From an uncultured Clostridia bacterium (GTDB lineage Bacteria; Bacillota; Clostridia; Lachnospirales; CAMVHY01), in contig CAMVHY010000040.1 of assembly GCA_947167415.1 (NCBI GenBank), forward strand, positions 1 to 8,937: a stretch of DNA of 8,937 nt. The letters are read 5' to 3'. Numbering within the stretch: the first letter of the stretch is position 1; every line of letters starts with the position of its first letter. This document shows, one piece after another, positions 1 to 7,159 of this stretch. Under the pieces are notes generated by a model. It saw nothing but the letters and a program-made list of their open reading frames with translations, was not told where the DNA came from and did no database searches. Both the position numbers and the translations under genes were made by a program.

Positions 1-4
1 CCTA

Positions 5-270
5 GTTCATTTTTTTAACAAATAAATTCTTTTGACATGCTATAGCTATAATTAAAAAAAAAGAGCTGAAAAAAATGGAAAATATTAAGCAAGAAAAAAA
101 TTGTTTACAGCGCGATTCAAGCGTAGGAATTTCTTCGTTCGGGAATTATTTTGGTGCGTTAAAAAATTGAAATGCTATGCAAAATAATTATGATTGTGTT
201 TTTGTAATTGCAAATTTGCGCTTGTTTATGATTTATCAAGAAGAATTATCGAAGTGATTAAAAAAAAAAT
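5..270 (+). repeat. Direct repeat, upstream copy: trpS promoter region and 5' coding part
   Basis: This stretch matches 4211 to about 4475, the promoter, ribosome-binding region and first codons of the intact trpS. The match begins at GTTCATTTTTTTAACAAATA (5-24 against 4211-4230). It stays strong by eye to about 215 and fades by about 270. The copies differ by substitutions and small A-run and base deletions. The left boundary lies only four bases from the window edge, so the repeat may continue outside. The two copies are in the same orientation and enclose the kinase-like gene. Confidence 0.85.
75..250 (+). pseudogene. trpS 5' fragment, decayed (tryptophanyl-tRNA synthetase)
   Basis: Starting at ATG 75, the reading MENIKQEK matches the N-terminus of the intact TrpRS encoded at 4276. 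Two bases are then missing from an A run, giving a frameshift near 93-99. About one more base is missing near 111-118, which restores the frame. FGNYFGA (compare LGNYFGA in the signature region) and MQNNYDC are still readable. The Trp codon TGG (4372-4374 in the intact gene) has become TGA at 168-170. After about codon 50 the match dissolves, and a second TGA ends the frame near 253-258. Only about 60 of 332 codons are represented, with no catalytic KMSKS part, so it cannot encode a working enzyme. The upstream Shine-Dalgarno is also weakened (AAAGAG against AAGGAG). Confidence 0.85.
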
Positions 271-425
271 TACTTTTTGATTATTTATTTTTCCATATTT
301 AAAATTTTATTCAAGTATGATTTTTTGTCGTAAAAATTTTTCCATAACGATTTTATTTTTTCTTTTTTAAATAAAAAATAATATAATATAATTAATAATA
401 AATATTGGTTTAAGGGGATAAAAAA
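271..425 (+). promoter_or_regulatory. Promoter and leader of the kinase-like gene
   Basis: This gap is almost pure A/T and holds no gene. Two overlapping TATAAT boxes lie at 382-387 and 387-392. No convincing TTGACA box sits 17 bases upstream, where the DNA is T-rich. A start of transcription near 395-400 would leave a leader of about 25-30 bases. AAGGGG at 412-417, eight bases before ATG 426, is a good ribosome-binding site and supports that start. The promoter call is inference from AT-rich sequence, where TATAAT occurs easily by chance. Confidence 0.45.
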
Positions 426-3400
426 ATGAATAAGATAAAAATTAATGATGATAACTCAGGAGATAATTATGAGTTGTATAGGAATTTATTTTCAAACCAA
501 ATTTTTAAACCAACGGATGAAAGTTATGACAAAAACGGGTTTTTAAATGAAAAACAAATCAAATTTCAGTCTGGCGAAAATGGTTTTTTGTTTTCGGATG
601 GAAAAACAGAATTAGAAAAAAATTATTTGTCAGATGACGAATTCAGTTTTGACGAAGCAGTTGATTTTATAAAACAACTTGAAAATGATAGTTGGAAAAT
701 CAATTTAAAAATAAATTTTGATAAGGCTTGGAGCGACATAAAATCTTTTTTTGGTTTTGAAAATGAAAATCAAGATGATGAGCAAAAAAGATTAGAAGTT
801 GTTTTTGGCAACGTTGCAAATGATTTAAAGCAAAATAAGATGAGTGTAAAATTTGATGAACTAAGAGTTAAAGCAAAAAAATTAGATGATGCTTTAAATA
901 AAAAAATTGAATCTAACGATCGCGAGAATTTGATAAAAATATCGCTTGAAATAAAAAAATGTTATTTTGAGTTTGAAGCATTGGTAAAAGAAATTTTGAA
1001 TGTGACAAAAGAAATAATTTGCCAAAAAGAATATTTGTCTGATAAACGTCTGAATAGCATTAAAAAAAAGTATATGAATTATAAAATAATGGAAAGCGCT
1101 TTTGAAATGGTTAAAAATGTTACTTGCGAAAATATATGCTCAAAATATAAAACGGCAGGAATTTGTAATACTGATAGCTGGTTCAAAGAATTATTGGATT
1201 TGTTGGCTTCACATGATATTAAAAAAAAACTTATCGATCGAAAAGACTTAATAAATAACATCAAGCAAACAGTCCAACTTGTTACAACAAATTTATATTA
1301 CTATTACAATTTTAATTCTCGATTAAAAGAGCGTGGTCTTTTACCAGATTGGTTTAAAAATAAGAGAAATTTGTTAAAGGAAAGATTGGAATTAAATTAT
1401 CAAGATAGAAATCTGATTGGTGGAATAAAGGACGAAAGTGAAAAAATAGAACAAATTCGTTTATCATTGTCAGATGAGAATCTGGATAAGGAAAAAATAA
1501 AAGAAATAGCAGACAATTTAGAAGAATTAACAGGCAAAATGAGAAAATTAGACGACATTCGTATTTTGTTATCTGAAAAAGAATTGAATGTAGATGAAAC
1601 CACAGAAATAAAAAATAATTTACAAAGATTGTTAGAAGAACAAGAAAAGATAAATAAAGTTCGCGCTTTTTTATCTAATGACCAAAAATATTCTTGGAAG
1701 ATTTTAGAAGAAGCAAAAAAACAATTAACTGTAAACGATTGGATGAGAGCTTTTAATATTTTATATGAAATGCTTTCTGATCTCGAATCTATGATAGATA
1801 ATGAAAATTTATTTTACAAAATGATTGATGATGGTATTTACGATCTTGAAATATATTTGGATCAATATGACACAGATTTGCTTCGAAAAGCTAAACAATA
1901 TGAAGAACAACTTCAAAAAATATCGAAGGACAAAATTGATAGCTATAAAAAAGTGTGTAAAATATATAGCGGGTTTGAAAGTTTAGATGGAAATCTGTTG
2001 GACTTAAATTTGGATAATTTGAGATTGAAAAGTAACAAGAAATACGAAAAAATTGAAGAAGATAATTTGACTTTGTTAAAGAATATAGATGAAATTTGTC
2101 AAATTTATAATTATGTAACAGCAAAAGAGCTGGAGCAAGAAAATAATAAATTGTCGTCGTTTAAAACAAATCATAAATATTATTTCTGGTTTTATTCCAA
2201 GAAAGAATTGCTTTTGATTGGACGTTTATTTAGATTAATCGCTTATATCATGTTAAAGTGCTCTGGAAATTTAGAAGCGGATTATAGTAATTACCAAGTT
2301 TCTTTTGGCAAAGTGAGAAATCTGCGGCAGAAGCAGAAAAAGAAGATATTTAATCAAAATCGGCTTATTCCCGAAAATGAATTTAAAGATTTATGTAATC
2401 GAATATTTAGTGATGCAAATGAAAATGAAAACGAAATTAATACACGAGATAAAAATATTGTTTTAAATGAGAACATGGATTACAACAAGTTAAGCAATGA
2501 CTTATTGAAAAAAATGGAAGATGAGTTATCTCAACTTGAAAAATTGGTCGATATTCATACAAAGCGTCTAAAATTAAAACAGCTTAAAGCGCCTTACAAA
2601 ATTATAAGTGCCCTTGAAAGCCAATCAAGAAATTTAGAAGCAAGTAGGTCTATGATTTCCACATTAACTCAAAAACTGTTAGATGCGCCTGTTGAAAAAA
2701 TTAAAGGCAAATCTGTGGACATGCTTTTAAAAATGCAAGATGAAAAATCATCTGAACCGGCAGTTATTGAAACATCTTATTTTTCCAAAGATAAATTATT
2801 TAAAATTAGCGAAAAACAAAAGAAAGATAATACATGTGAAAGCGGAGCTTTTAATACAGTATTTAAACACAAAGGTAAAATTCTAAAACCTGGAAAAATG
2901 CATATGATGTGCGGTAAAGATGATGAATTTTGTTTAACAGAAGCTGGCAAATTAAATTGCTTTGAAAAAAATTCTTGCGTTTTGGTTGATACAGCTGTCA
3001 AAGGAAACATAGCTTATGAGGTTGCAAAATTATTTGATTTGAATTGTATTGTTTCCACATCAGTTGCAATTTCCGACGATAATCATGTTTCATTTATGGA
3101 AGATGCTCTTAAAGATGGCAGAGTTTCTTACGCCAGTAAACAATTTTATGATGGAGCGAGGGCAATAGAACAAATAAACGAAAAATTAAAGGAAGAACCA
3201 GATAGTGCAAATAAATTGTTTTGTGCTGCATCTGAATTAAATTTTTTGGATGTTCTGTTATTGCAATCAGACAGGCACTGTGGAAATTTTTTTTATAACG
3301 CTGACAGTGTCCGTGGAATTGATAATGATTTTATTATGCCGACTAAATCAAGCCCAATTATTAAAGTAATAAATAAACATATGGGTTTATCCAACGTTGG

Positions 3401-4013
3401 TGCGAGTGAATTGTTATTTAGACCGAGACATTATCGACAAAATAGCATTGAGCAGTTGGCAATGATGAAAATTCCTGTTATACCAAAAGAGCTTCGCGAG
3501 AAAATCATGAACACCAGTAGCGAGAATCTTAGAATTATGTTGAATTCGTTTTATATGGATGATAGTCATGGCGAAGAAAAAGTGGATTTTGCAATCGAGC
3601 GCTTTGAAGAAATTAAGACACTTATAAATGACGGAATAATAAAGGTAGTTGACAAATTTAACCATAGCGTTATGTCTGAAATTTTGGCACAGAATGCTTT
3701 GGTTGAATGCGAAGTATTTATAGCAACTGGCAAAATATTAATATCCAGAGATAGTTTGCAGAACAACATGTATGGTAACCTTATTCTAAGAATAATGGAA
3801 ACGCTGGAGCCTCCATCTAAAAAAGAATTTGAAAAATATATCCGCGATGTTGGCTTGCACAGACGTCATTTTCTCAAGGATGACATACAAAAAAACAAAC
3901 AATTTTGTTCTGATTGGCTCGATGGTTTAATTAAAAATAAAAATTCGGAACTACAACCAAAACAACGAGAATATTATGAGAAATTAAAAAGAAAAATATA
4001 TGAAATAAAATAA
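426..4013 (+). CDS. Large coiled-coil protein with C-terminal PI3/4-kinase- or HipA-like kinase domain
   Basis: This 1195-residue protein starts at ATG 426 behind AAGGGG. I see no signal peptide. Residues 1 to about 760 are Lys/Glu/Asn-rich, helical and probably coiled-coil, and match no family I know. They include a 34-residue repeat (344-438) and a hydrophobic helix near 595-611. The C-terminal third looks like an atypical kinase. SGAFNTVFK (806-814) could be the nucleotide-binding loop and ILKP the ATP-binding lysine (K821). E865 lies in a possible C-helix, FMED (890-893) in a hinge, DRHCGN (949-954) is the catalytic loop and IDND (965-968) the metal site. DRHxxN followed by an acidic metal motif is typical of PI3/4-kinases, actin-fragmin kinase and HipA; IDND replaces the lipid-kinase DFG. 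The substrate is unknown; protein is as likely as lipid. All eight Trp codons are TGG and no frame damage is seen, so it appears maintained. A host-directed effector role is inference. Confidence is high for the gene, moderate for the fold. Confidence 0.8.
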   Translation: MNKIKINDDNSGDNYELYRNLFSNQIFKPTDESYDKNGFLNEKQIKFQSGENGFLFSDGKTELEKNYLSDDEFSFDEAVDFIKQLENDSWKINLKINFDKAWSDIKSFFGFENENQDDEQKRLEVVFGNVANDLKQNKMSVKFDELRVKAKKLDDALNKKIESNDRENLIKISLEIKKCYFEFEALVKEILNVTKEIICQKEYLSDKRLNSIKKKYMNYKIMESAFEMVKNVTCENICSKYKTAGICNTDSWFKELLDLLASHDIKKKLIDRKDLINNIKQTVQLVTTNLYYYYNFNSRLKERGLLPDWFKNKRNLLKERLELNYQDRNLIGGIKDESEKIEQIRLSLSDENLDKEKIKEIADNLEELTGKMRKLDDIRILLSEKELNVDETTEIKNNLQRLLEEQEKINKVRAFLSNDQKYSWKILEEAKKQLTVNDWMRAFNILYEMLSDLESMIDNENLFYKMIDDGIYDLEIYLDQYDTDLLRKAKQYEEQLQKISKDKIDSYKKVCKIYSGFESLDGNLLDLNLDNLRLKSNKKYEKIEEDNLTLLKNIDEICQIYNYVTAKELEQENNKLSSFKTNHKYYFWFYSKKELLLIGRLFRLIAYIMLKCSGNLEADYSNYQVSFGKVRNLRQKQKKKIFNQNRLIPENEFKDLCNRIFSDANENENEINTRDKNIVLNENMDYNKLSNDLLKKMEDELSQLEKLVDIHTKRLKLKQLKAPYKIISALESQSRNLEASRSMISTLTQKLLDAPVEKIKGKSVDMLLKMQDEKSSEPAVIETSYFSKDKLFKISEKQKKDNTCESGAFNTVFKHKGKILKPGKMHMMCGKDDEFCLTEAGKLNCFEKNSCVLVDTAVKGNIAYEVAKLFDLNCIVSTSVAISDDNHVSFMEDALKDGRVSYASKQFYDGARAIEQINEKLKEEPDSANKLFCAASELNFLDVLLLQSDRHCGNFFYNADSVRGIDNDFIMPTKSSPIIKVINKHMGLSNVGASELLFRPRHYRQNSIEQLAMMKIPVIPKELREKIMNTSSENLRIMLNSFYMDDSHGEEKVDFAIERFEEIKTLINDGIIKVVDKFNHSVMSEILAQNALVECEVFIATGKILISRDSLQNNMYGNLILRIMETLEPPSKKEFEKYIRDVGLHRRHFLKDDIQKNKQFCSDWLDGLIKNKNSELQPKQREYYEKLKRKIYEIK
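1455..1739 (+). repeat. Internal 34-residue repeats within the coiled-coil region
   Basis: Residues 344-377 begin IRLSLSDENL, residues 378-411 begin IRILLSEKEL, and residues from 412 begin VRAFLSNDQK. The first two units are exactly 34 residues and align end to end without gaps: I-R-x-x-L-S, then a charged helix containing N-L-x-x-L. The third matches at its start and then diverges. The DNA of the units is not closely similar, so the duplication is old or kept by selection on the protein. Thirty-four residues is the length of tetratricopeptide units, but the usual small-residue pattern of that family is not clear. I call only a helical repeat. Confidence 0.6.
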
Positions 4014-4085
4014 AAACAGATAAAAATAAAATCTGGTACTAAAACCTTTAAAAAAAAATATTTACTGCCTAGTTATATATTTTTA

Positions 4086-4118
4086 AAAAAGCTTTTTGAT
4101 AATCAAAGGGCTTTTTTT
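4086..4118 (+). terminator. Rho-independent terminator after the kinase-like gene
   Basis: AGCTTTTTG at 4090-4098 pairs with CAAAGGGCT at 4104-4112 (G-U pairs in the middle) around a short ATAAT loop. Seven T residues follow at 4112-4118. The A run before the stem can pair with this T tract, so the hairpin could also work on the opposite strand. It lies 73 bases after the stop codon and separates the kinase-like gene from trpS. Confidence 0.8.
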
Positions 4119-4210
4119 GTGCCTAATATCACTTTTTTTATTTGATTGGTTAGTGGTTAACTTTTTAATTTTTTAATACAGATAGTTTTCGTGTTTAAAA
4201 ATTCATTTTC

Positions 4211-4475
4211 GTTCATTTTTTTAACAAATAAATTTTTTTCATGTGCTAAAATTAAAAAAAAAGGAGCTGAAAAAAATGGAAAATATTAAGCAAGAAAAAA
4301 AAATTGTTTACAGCGCGATTCAAGCAACGGGAATTCCTTCGTTGGGAAATTATTTTGGTGCAATAAAAAATTGGAAGGATATGCAAAATAATTATGATTG
4401 TATTTTTGCGATTGCAGATTTACATTCGCTTACTGTTCGTCAAGATCCAATTAAATTTAAAAAAAATGCACGAAC
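4211..4475 (+). repeat. Direct repeat, downstream copy: intact trpS 5' end
   Basis: This is the functional partner of the repeat at 5-270. It begins at GTTCATTTTTTTAACAAATA, spans the promoter and Shine-Dalgarno region and enters the coding region of trpS. Together the copies bracket about 4 kb that contain only the kinase-like gene and its terminator. Confidence 0.85.
4221..4266 (+). promoter_or_regulatory. trpS-cysS promoter and ribosome-binding site
   Basis: TGCTAAAAT at 4244-4252 resembles an extended -10 box (TG-N-TAAAAT). TTAACA at 4221-4226 could serve as a -35 box, but the spacer of 20 bases is longer than usual. AAGGAG at 4261-4266 lies nine bases before ATG 4276 and fixes the start there. 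A GTG at 4243 is in frame but has no Shine-Dalgarno, lies inside the probable -10 region, and would add an atypical LKLKKKELKK leader. I see no T-box leader, the common clostridial control of such genes, in the 4119-4275 gap. Confidence 0.5.
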
Positions 4476-5274
4476 TATGTTTTTATTATTATTGGCGTTG
4501 GGATTAGATCCTGAGAAAAATATTATTTATTTTCAATCACATGTTCATGAGCATTGTGAACTTGCATGGATTTTAAATTGTTTTACTTACATGGGTGAAT
4601 TAAATCGCATGACGCAATTTAAAGATAAATCTAAAAAACACAGTGATAATATAAACGCAGGATTATTTACGTATCCGGTTTTAATGGCGGCAGATATTTT
4701 ATTATATGGCGCAGATTTTGTTCCGACGGGAGCAGATCAAAAGCAACATATAGAAATTTGTCGCGATATTGCCCAAAGATTTAATAATATTTTTGGCGAT
4801 ATATTTAAAATTCCTGAGCCGCTAATAAATAAAACTGGAGCAAGAATTATGAATTTACAGGATCCAAATAAAAAAATGTCAAAAAGCGATCATGATGGCG
4901 TAATTTTTTTGTTTGAAGAGAAAAATGTTATTTTGAATAAAATAAAAAAAGCGGTTACGGATTCTGAAAATAAAATTTGTTTTGCAGAAGAAAAACCTGG
5001 CGTGTCAAATTTATTAAATATATATGCGAGCGCAAAAAATTTAGATATAAGTCAGGCGGAAAATTATTTTGTAAATAAAAATTATGGCGAGTTAAAAAAA
5101 ATTGTTGGTGATGCAGTAATTGAATTGCTTGAGCCGATTCAAAAAAAATATTTGGAGCTGGAAAAAGAAAAAGATTATGTAGATAATTTGATAAAAATGG
5201 GTACTGAGCGCGCGAGAAAATTGGCTCAAAAAAAATTATATAAAGTGAAAAAAAAGATTGGTTTGTTGGTGTAA
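4276..5274 (+). CDS. trpS: Tryptophanyl-tRNA synthetase
   Basis: This cytoplasmic class I enzyme activates tryptophan with ATP and loads it onto tRNA-Trp. The 332-residue length from ATG 4276 is normal for bacterial TrpRS. Visible marks are the HIGH-region variant P-S-L-G-N-Y-F-G (21-28), AIADLHSLTVRQDP, the family segment CFTYMGELNRMTQFKDK, GADQKQH (about 152-158), GARIMNLQDP, and the KMSKS loop (200-204). The sequence most resembles clostridial TrpRS as I remember it. Both Trp codons in the gene are TGG. cysS starts 21 bases after its stop, so the two are probably cotranscribed. A decayed copy of its 5' end lies at 75-250. I see no missing key residue. Confidence 0.97.
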   Translation: MENIKQEKKIVYSAIQATGIPSLGNYFGAIKNWKDMQNNYDCIFAIADLHSLTVRQDPIKFKKNARTMFLLLLALGLDPEKNIIYFQSHVHEHCELAWILNCFTYMGELNRMTQFKDKSKKHSDNINAGLFTYPVLMAADILLYGADFVPTGADQKQHIEICRDIAQRFNNIFGDIFKIPEPLINKTGARIMNLQDPNKKMSKSDHDGVIFLFEEKNVILNKIKKAVTDSENKICFAEEKPGVSNLLNIYASAKNLDISQAENYFVNKNYGELKKIVGDAVIELLEPIQKKYLELEKEKDYVDNLIKMGTERARKLAQKKLYKVKKKIGLLV

Positions 5275-5288
5275 GAAATAATTTTTTT

Positions 5289-5293
5289 GGGAG
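5289..5293 (+). promoter_or_regulatory. cysS ribosome-binding site with two possible starts
   Basis: GGGAG lies in the 21-base gap after trpS. Only two bases separate it from ATG 5296, but eight separate it from an in-frame TTG at 5302, which is the better spacing. The proteins would begin MNLIKIYNTL or MIKIYNTL. The second is the more usual length for CysRS N-termini. I list the ATG because TTG starts are rarer; the difference is two residues. An in-frame TTG at 5287 overlaps the Shine-Dalgarno and is unlikely. Confidence 0.6.
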
Positions 5294-5295
5294 AG

Positions 5296-6699
5296 ATGAA
5301 TTTGATAAAAATTTATAATACGTTGACACGAAAAAAAGAAAGTTTTGAGAGCATAGAAAAAAATAAAGTTTTAATGTATGTGTGTGGACCAACTGTTTAT
5401 GATTATTTGCATATTGGAAATGCGCGGCCGTATGTTGTTTTTGATACGGTAAGAAGATATTTGGAGTATTTGGGTTATGAAGTTAAATACGTGCAAAATT
5501 TTACGGATATAGACGATAAAATAATTAATCGCGCGAATGCTGAAAATAAAAATTATGATGAGATAGCAGAAAAATTTATTACTGAGGCTTTGAAAGATGA
5601 AAAAAATTTAAATATAAAAGAGACGTTGCATCCAAAAGCAACTCTTGTGTTAAATGAAATGATTGATTTGATTGCAGGATTGATTGAAAAAGATTTTGCT
5701 TATGAAATAGACGGAACGGTTTATTTTGATACGAGTAAGGCAAAAAATTATGGCAAGTTGGCGAATAAAAATATAGAAGATTTGATCTCAGGAAATAGAA
5801 TAGTTGAGGATAAAAACAAAAAAAATCCAAGTGATTTTGTTTTGTGGAAGCCATATAAACCCGGAGAACCAAAATGGAATTCTCCGTGGGGATTTGGTAG
5901 ACCGGGTTGGCATACAGAATGTTGCGCGATGGTAAAAAAATATTTGGATGATACTATTGATATTCATGCCGGCGGAGAAGATTTAATTTTTCCACATCAT
6001 GAGAATGAAATTGTACAAAGCGAAGCTTATACGGGAAAGAAATTTGTAAATTATTGGATGCATAATGGATTTATAAATGTAAACTCGGAAAAAATGTCAA
6101 AGTCAAAAAATAATTTTTTTACGATTAGAGAAATCGGCGAAAAGTTTTCGTATGAGGCACTAAGATTTTTTATTTTGAGTGTGCATTATAGAAGTCCAAT
6201 AAATTTTAGCGATGAGCAATTAGAAAGTGCAAAAATTTCTCTCGAGAGAATAAAAACGTGCTTGGGCAATATAAATTTTTTACTTGAGAAAAATAGTTTA
6301 AAAAGTAATGAAAACGAAAACGATCTGTGTGATAAATGTGATAATTATGTAAAGTTATTTAAAGAAAATATGAGTGATGATTTTAATACTGCTGGAGCAG
6401 TTGGTGTAATTTTTGATTTTGTAAAGTTTATAAATATAAATCTTGAGAATAAAGATTTAAAATTTGTTTTGTATGCAAAAAAAAAATTGCTTGAATTATG
6501 TGATGTACTAGGATTAAAGCTTGATGTTAAAAAAAGTGATCTGGATTTAGAAATAAAAAATTTGATAGATCAAAGAAATTTGGCCAAAAAAAATAAAGAT
6601 TGGATTTCGGCAGATAGGATAAGAAATAAATTATTTGATATGGGGATTGTTTTAGAAGATACGAAAAACGGAACACGTTGGTTTTATAAAAGAAAATAA
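5296..6699 (+). CDS. cysS: Cysteinyl-tRNA synthetase
   Basis: This cytoplasmic class I, zinc-dependent enzyme charges tRNA-Cys with cysteine. The 467 residues match the usual ~460-470. VCGPTVYD carries zinc ligand C30, followed by HIGN (39-42). Ligand C209 sits in WHTECCAM, and H234 and E238 in the HAGGEDLIFPHHENE segment (224-238). KMSKS is at 266-270. The C-terminal helical part ends in the typical ADRIRNKL and GxxxEDTKxGTRW pattern that contacts tRNA. All seven Trp codons are TGG. It is the second gene of the trpS-cysS pair and is followed by a likely terminator. Nothing in it looks degraded. Confidence 0.97.
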   Translation: MNLIKIYNTLTRKKESFESIEKNKVLMYVCGPTVYDYLHIGNARPYVVFDTVRRYLEYLGYEVKYVQNFTDIDDKIINRANAENKNYDEIAEKFITEALKDEKNLNIKETLHPKATLVLNEMIDLIAGLIEKDFAYEIDGTVYFDTSKAKNYGKLANKNIEDLISGNRIVEDKNKKNPSDFVLWKPYKPGEPKWNSPWGFGRPGWHTECCAMVKKYLDDTIDIHAGGEDLIFPHHENEIVQSEAYTGKKFVNYWMHNGFINVNSEKMSKSKNNFFTIREIGEKFSYEALRFFILSVHYRSPINFSDEQLESAKISLERIKTCLGNINFLLEKNSLKSNENENDLCDKCDNYVKLFKENMSDDFNTAGAVGVIFDFVKFININLENKDLKFVLYAKKKLLELCDVLGLKLDVKKSDLDLEIKNLIDQRNLAKKNKDWISADRIRNKLFDMGIVLEDTKNGTRWFYKRK

Positions 6700-6724
6700 A
6701 TTGAATCAGTTGCAGCCGAGCGAG

Positions 6725-6755
6725 GCACATCAATGACAATGTGTTTTTTGTTTTT
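6725..6755 (+). terminator. Probable terminator of the trpS-cysS operon
   Basis: GCACAT (6725-6730) can pair with ATGTGT (6739-6744), including one G-T pair, around an eight-base loop. T-rich DNA (TTTTTTGTTTTT) follows. The stem is short, so the call rests mostly on its position 25 bases after the cysS stop and on the T tract. Confidence 0.5.
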
Positions 6756-6955
6756 GATTAAAAGCAATATTTATATAAAAATCCTTAAAGCACCAAAGAT
6801 AAAACTAAAGAGTGTTTTTGATATTGTAGTAGAAAATACAAGAAAACAATGAAATTTTATTTCAGTGTCTATTTTGTGTTTTTTAATAAACACTGCAAAT
6901 AACTATTTCGCTTCTCGCCATTTTTCATTAAAAACACAATCATTTGTAAACCTAG
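6756..6955. other. Intergenic DNA with no recognisable gene
   Basis: I find no convincing gene, RNA or promoter here. A frame open from about 6865 runs into the IS5 fragment, but its first ~25 residues match nothing I know and it has no ribosome-binding site. A perfect six-base stem, GTGTTT (6876-6881) with AAACAC (6888-6893), has no T tract and no clear role. This may be residue of deleted sequence, including the missing 5' parts of the IS and of the ADP-ribosylglycohydrolase gene. Confidence 0.5.
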
Positions 6956-7159
6956 GTGCTATCTACACGAGAAACAATAGAAACAAAATATTAGTCTGCA
7001 ATAAACGTGGCATACCTGTAAAATTTATTGTTGTAGAGGGAACACATGCTGATTGCAAGGCATTTATTCACTCGATCAAAATATTGATGCAAATTTAGTC
7101 TTTGCGATCGCGCTTATGATACAAACAAAATTTTGTTTTATATCGCTCAACAAAACAAA
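6956..7159 (+). mobile_element. IS5-family transposase fragment (decayed)
   Basis: The frame from 6865 reads NKRGIPVKFIVVEGTHADCK, the conserved DDE-transposase block that in the second copy (8823 onward) reads NERGLPVKFIVTEGTRADCK. One base is missing near 7080 and another near 7104, so the continuation moves through all three frames: DANLVFA at 7086-7106, then DRAYDTNKILFYIAQQNK from 7106. DRxYDTN is the conserved IS5 motif holding the second catalytic aspartate. The 5' half and the 3' end are gone. The last segment is in frame with the ADP-ribosylglycohydrolase remnant, and the junction lies near 7160. The left limit is approximate. Confidence 0.8.

Noticed and set aside
32..52. Perfect TTGACA (32-37) and TATAAT (47-52) before the decayed trpS copy
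   Set aside because: The spacer is only nine bases, far below the roughly 17 needed, and the TTGACA is absent from the intact copy. It is unlikely to act as a promoter pair.
4243..4275. GTG start giving trpS an 11-residue longer N-terminus
   Set aside because: It overlaps the probable -10 box, has no Shine-Dalgarno, and adds a Lys-rich leader unlike TrpRS. ATG 4276 has AAGGAG at good spacing.
4119..4275. T-box or tryptophan-responsive leader before trpS
   Set aside because: There is no T-box consensus, no specifier-type hairpins and no antiterminator/terminator pair between the kinase terminator and trpS.
4955..5392. Long minus-strand open frame opposite the trpS end and cysS start (and similar ones elsewhere)
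   Set aside because: It is Phe/Leu/Tyr-rich, as expected when AT-rich genes are read backwards. It has no ribosome-binding site and fully overlaps confident genes.
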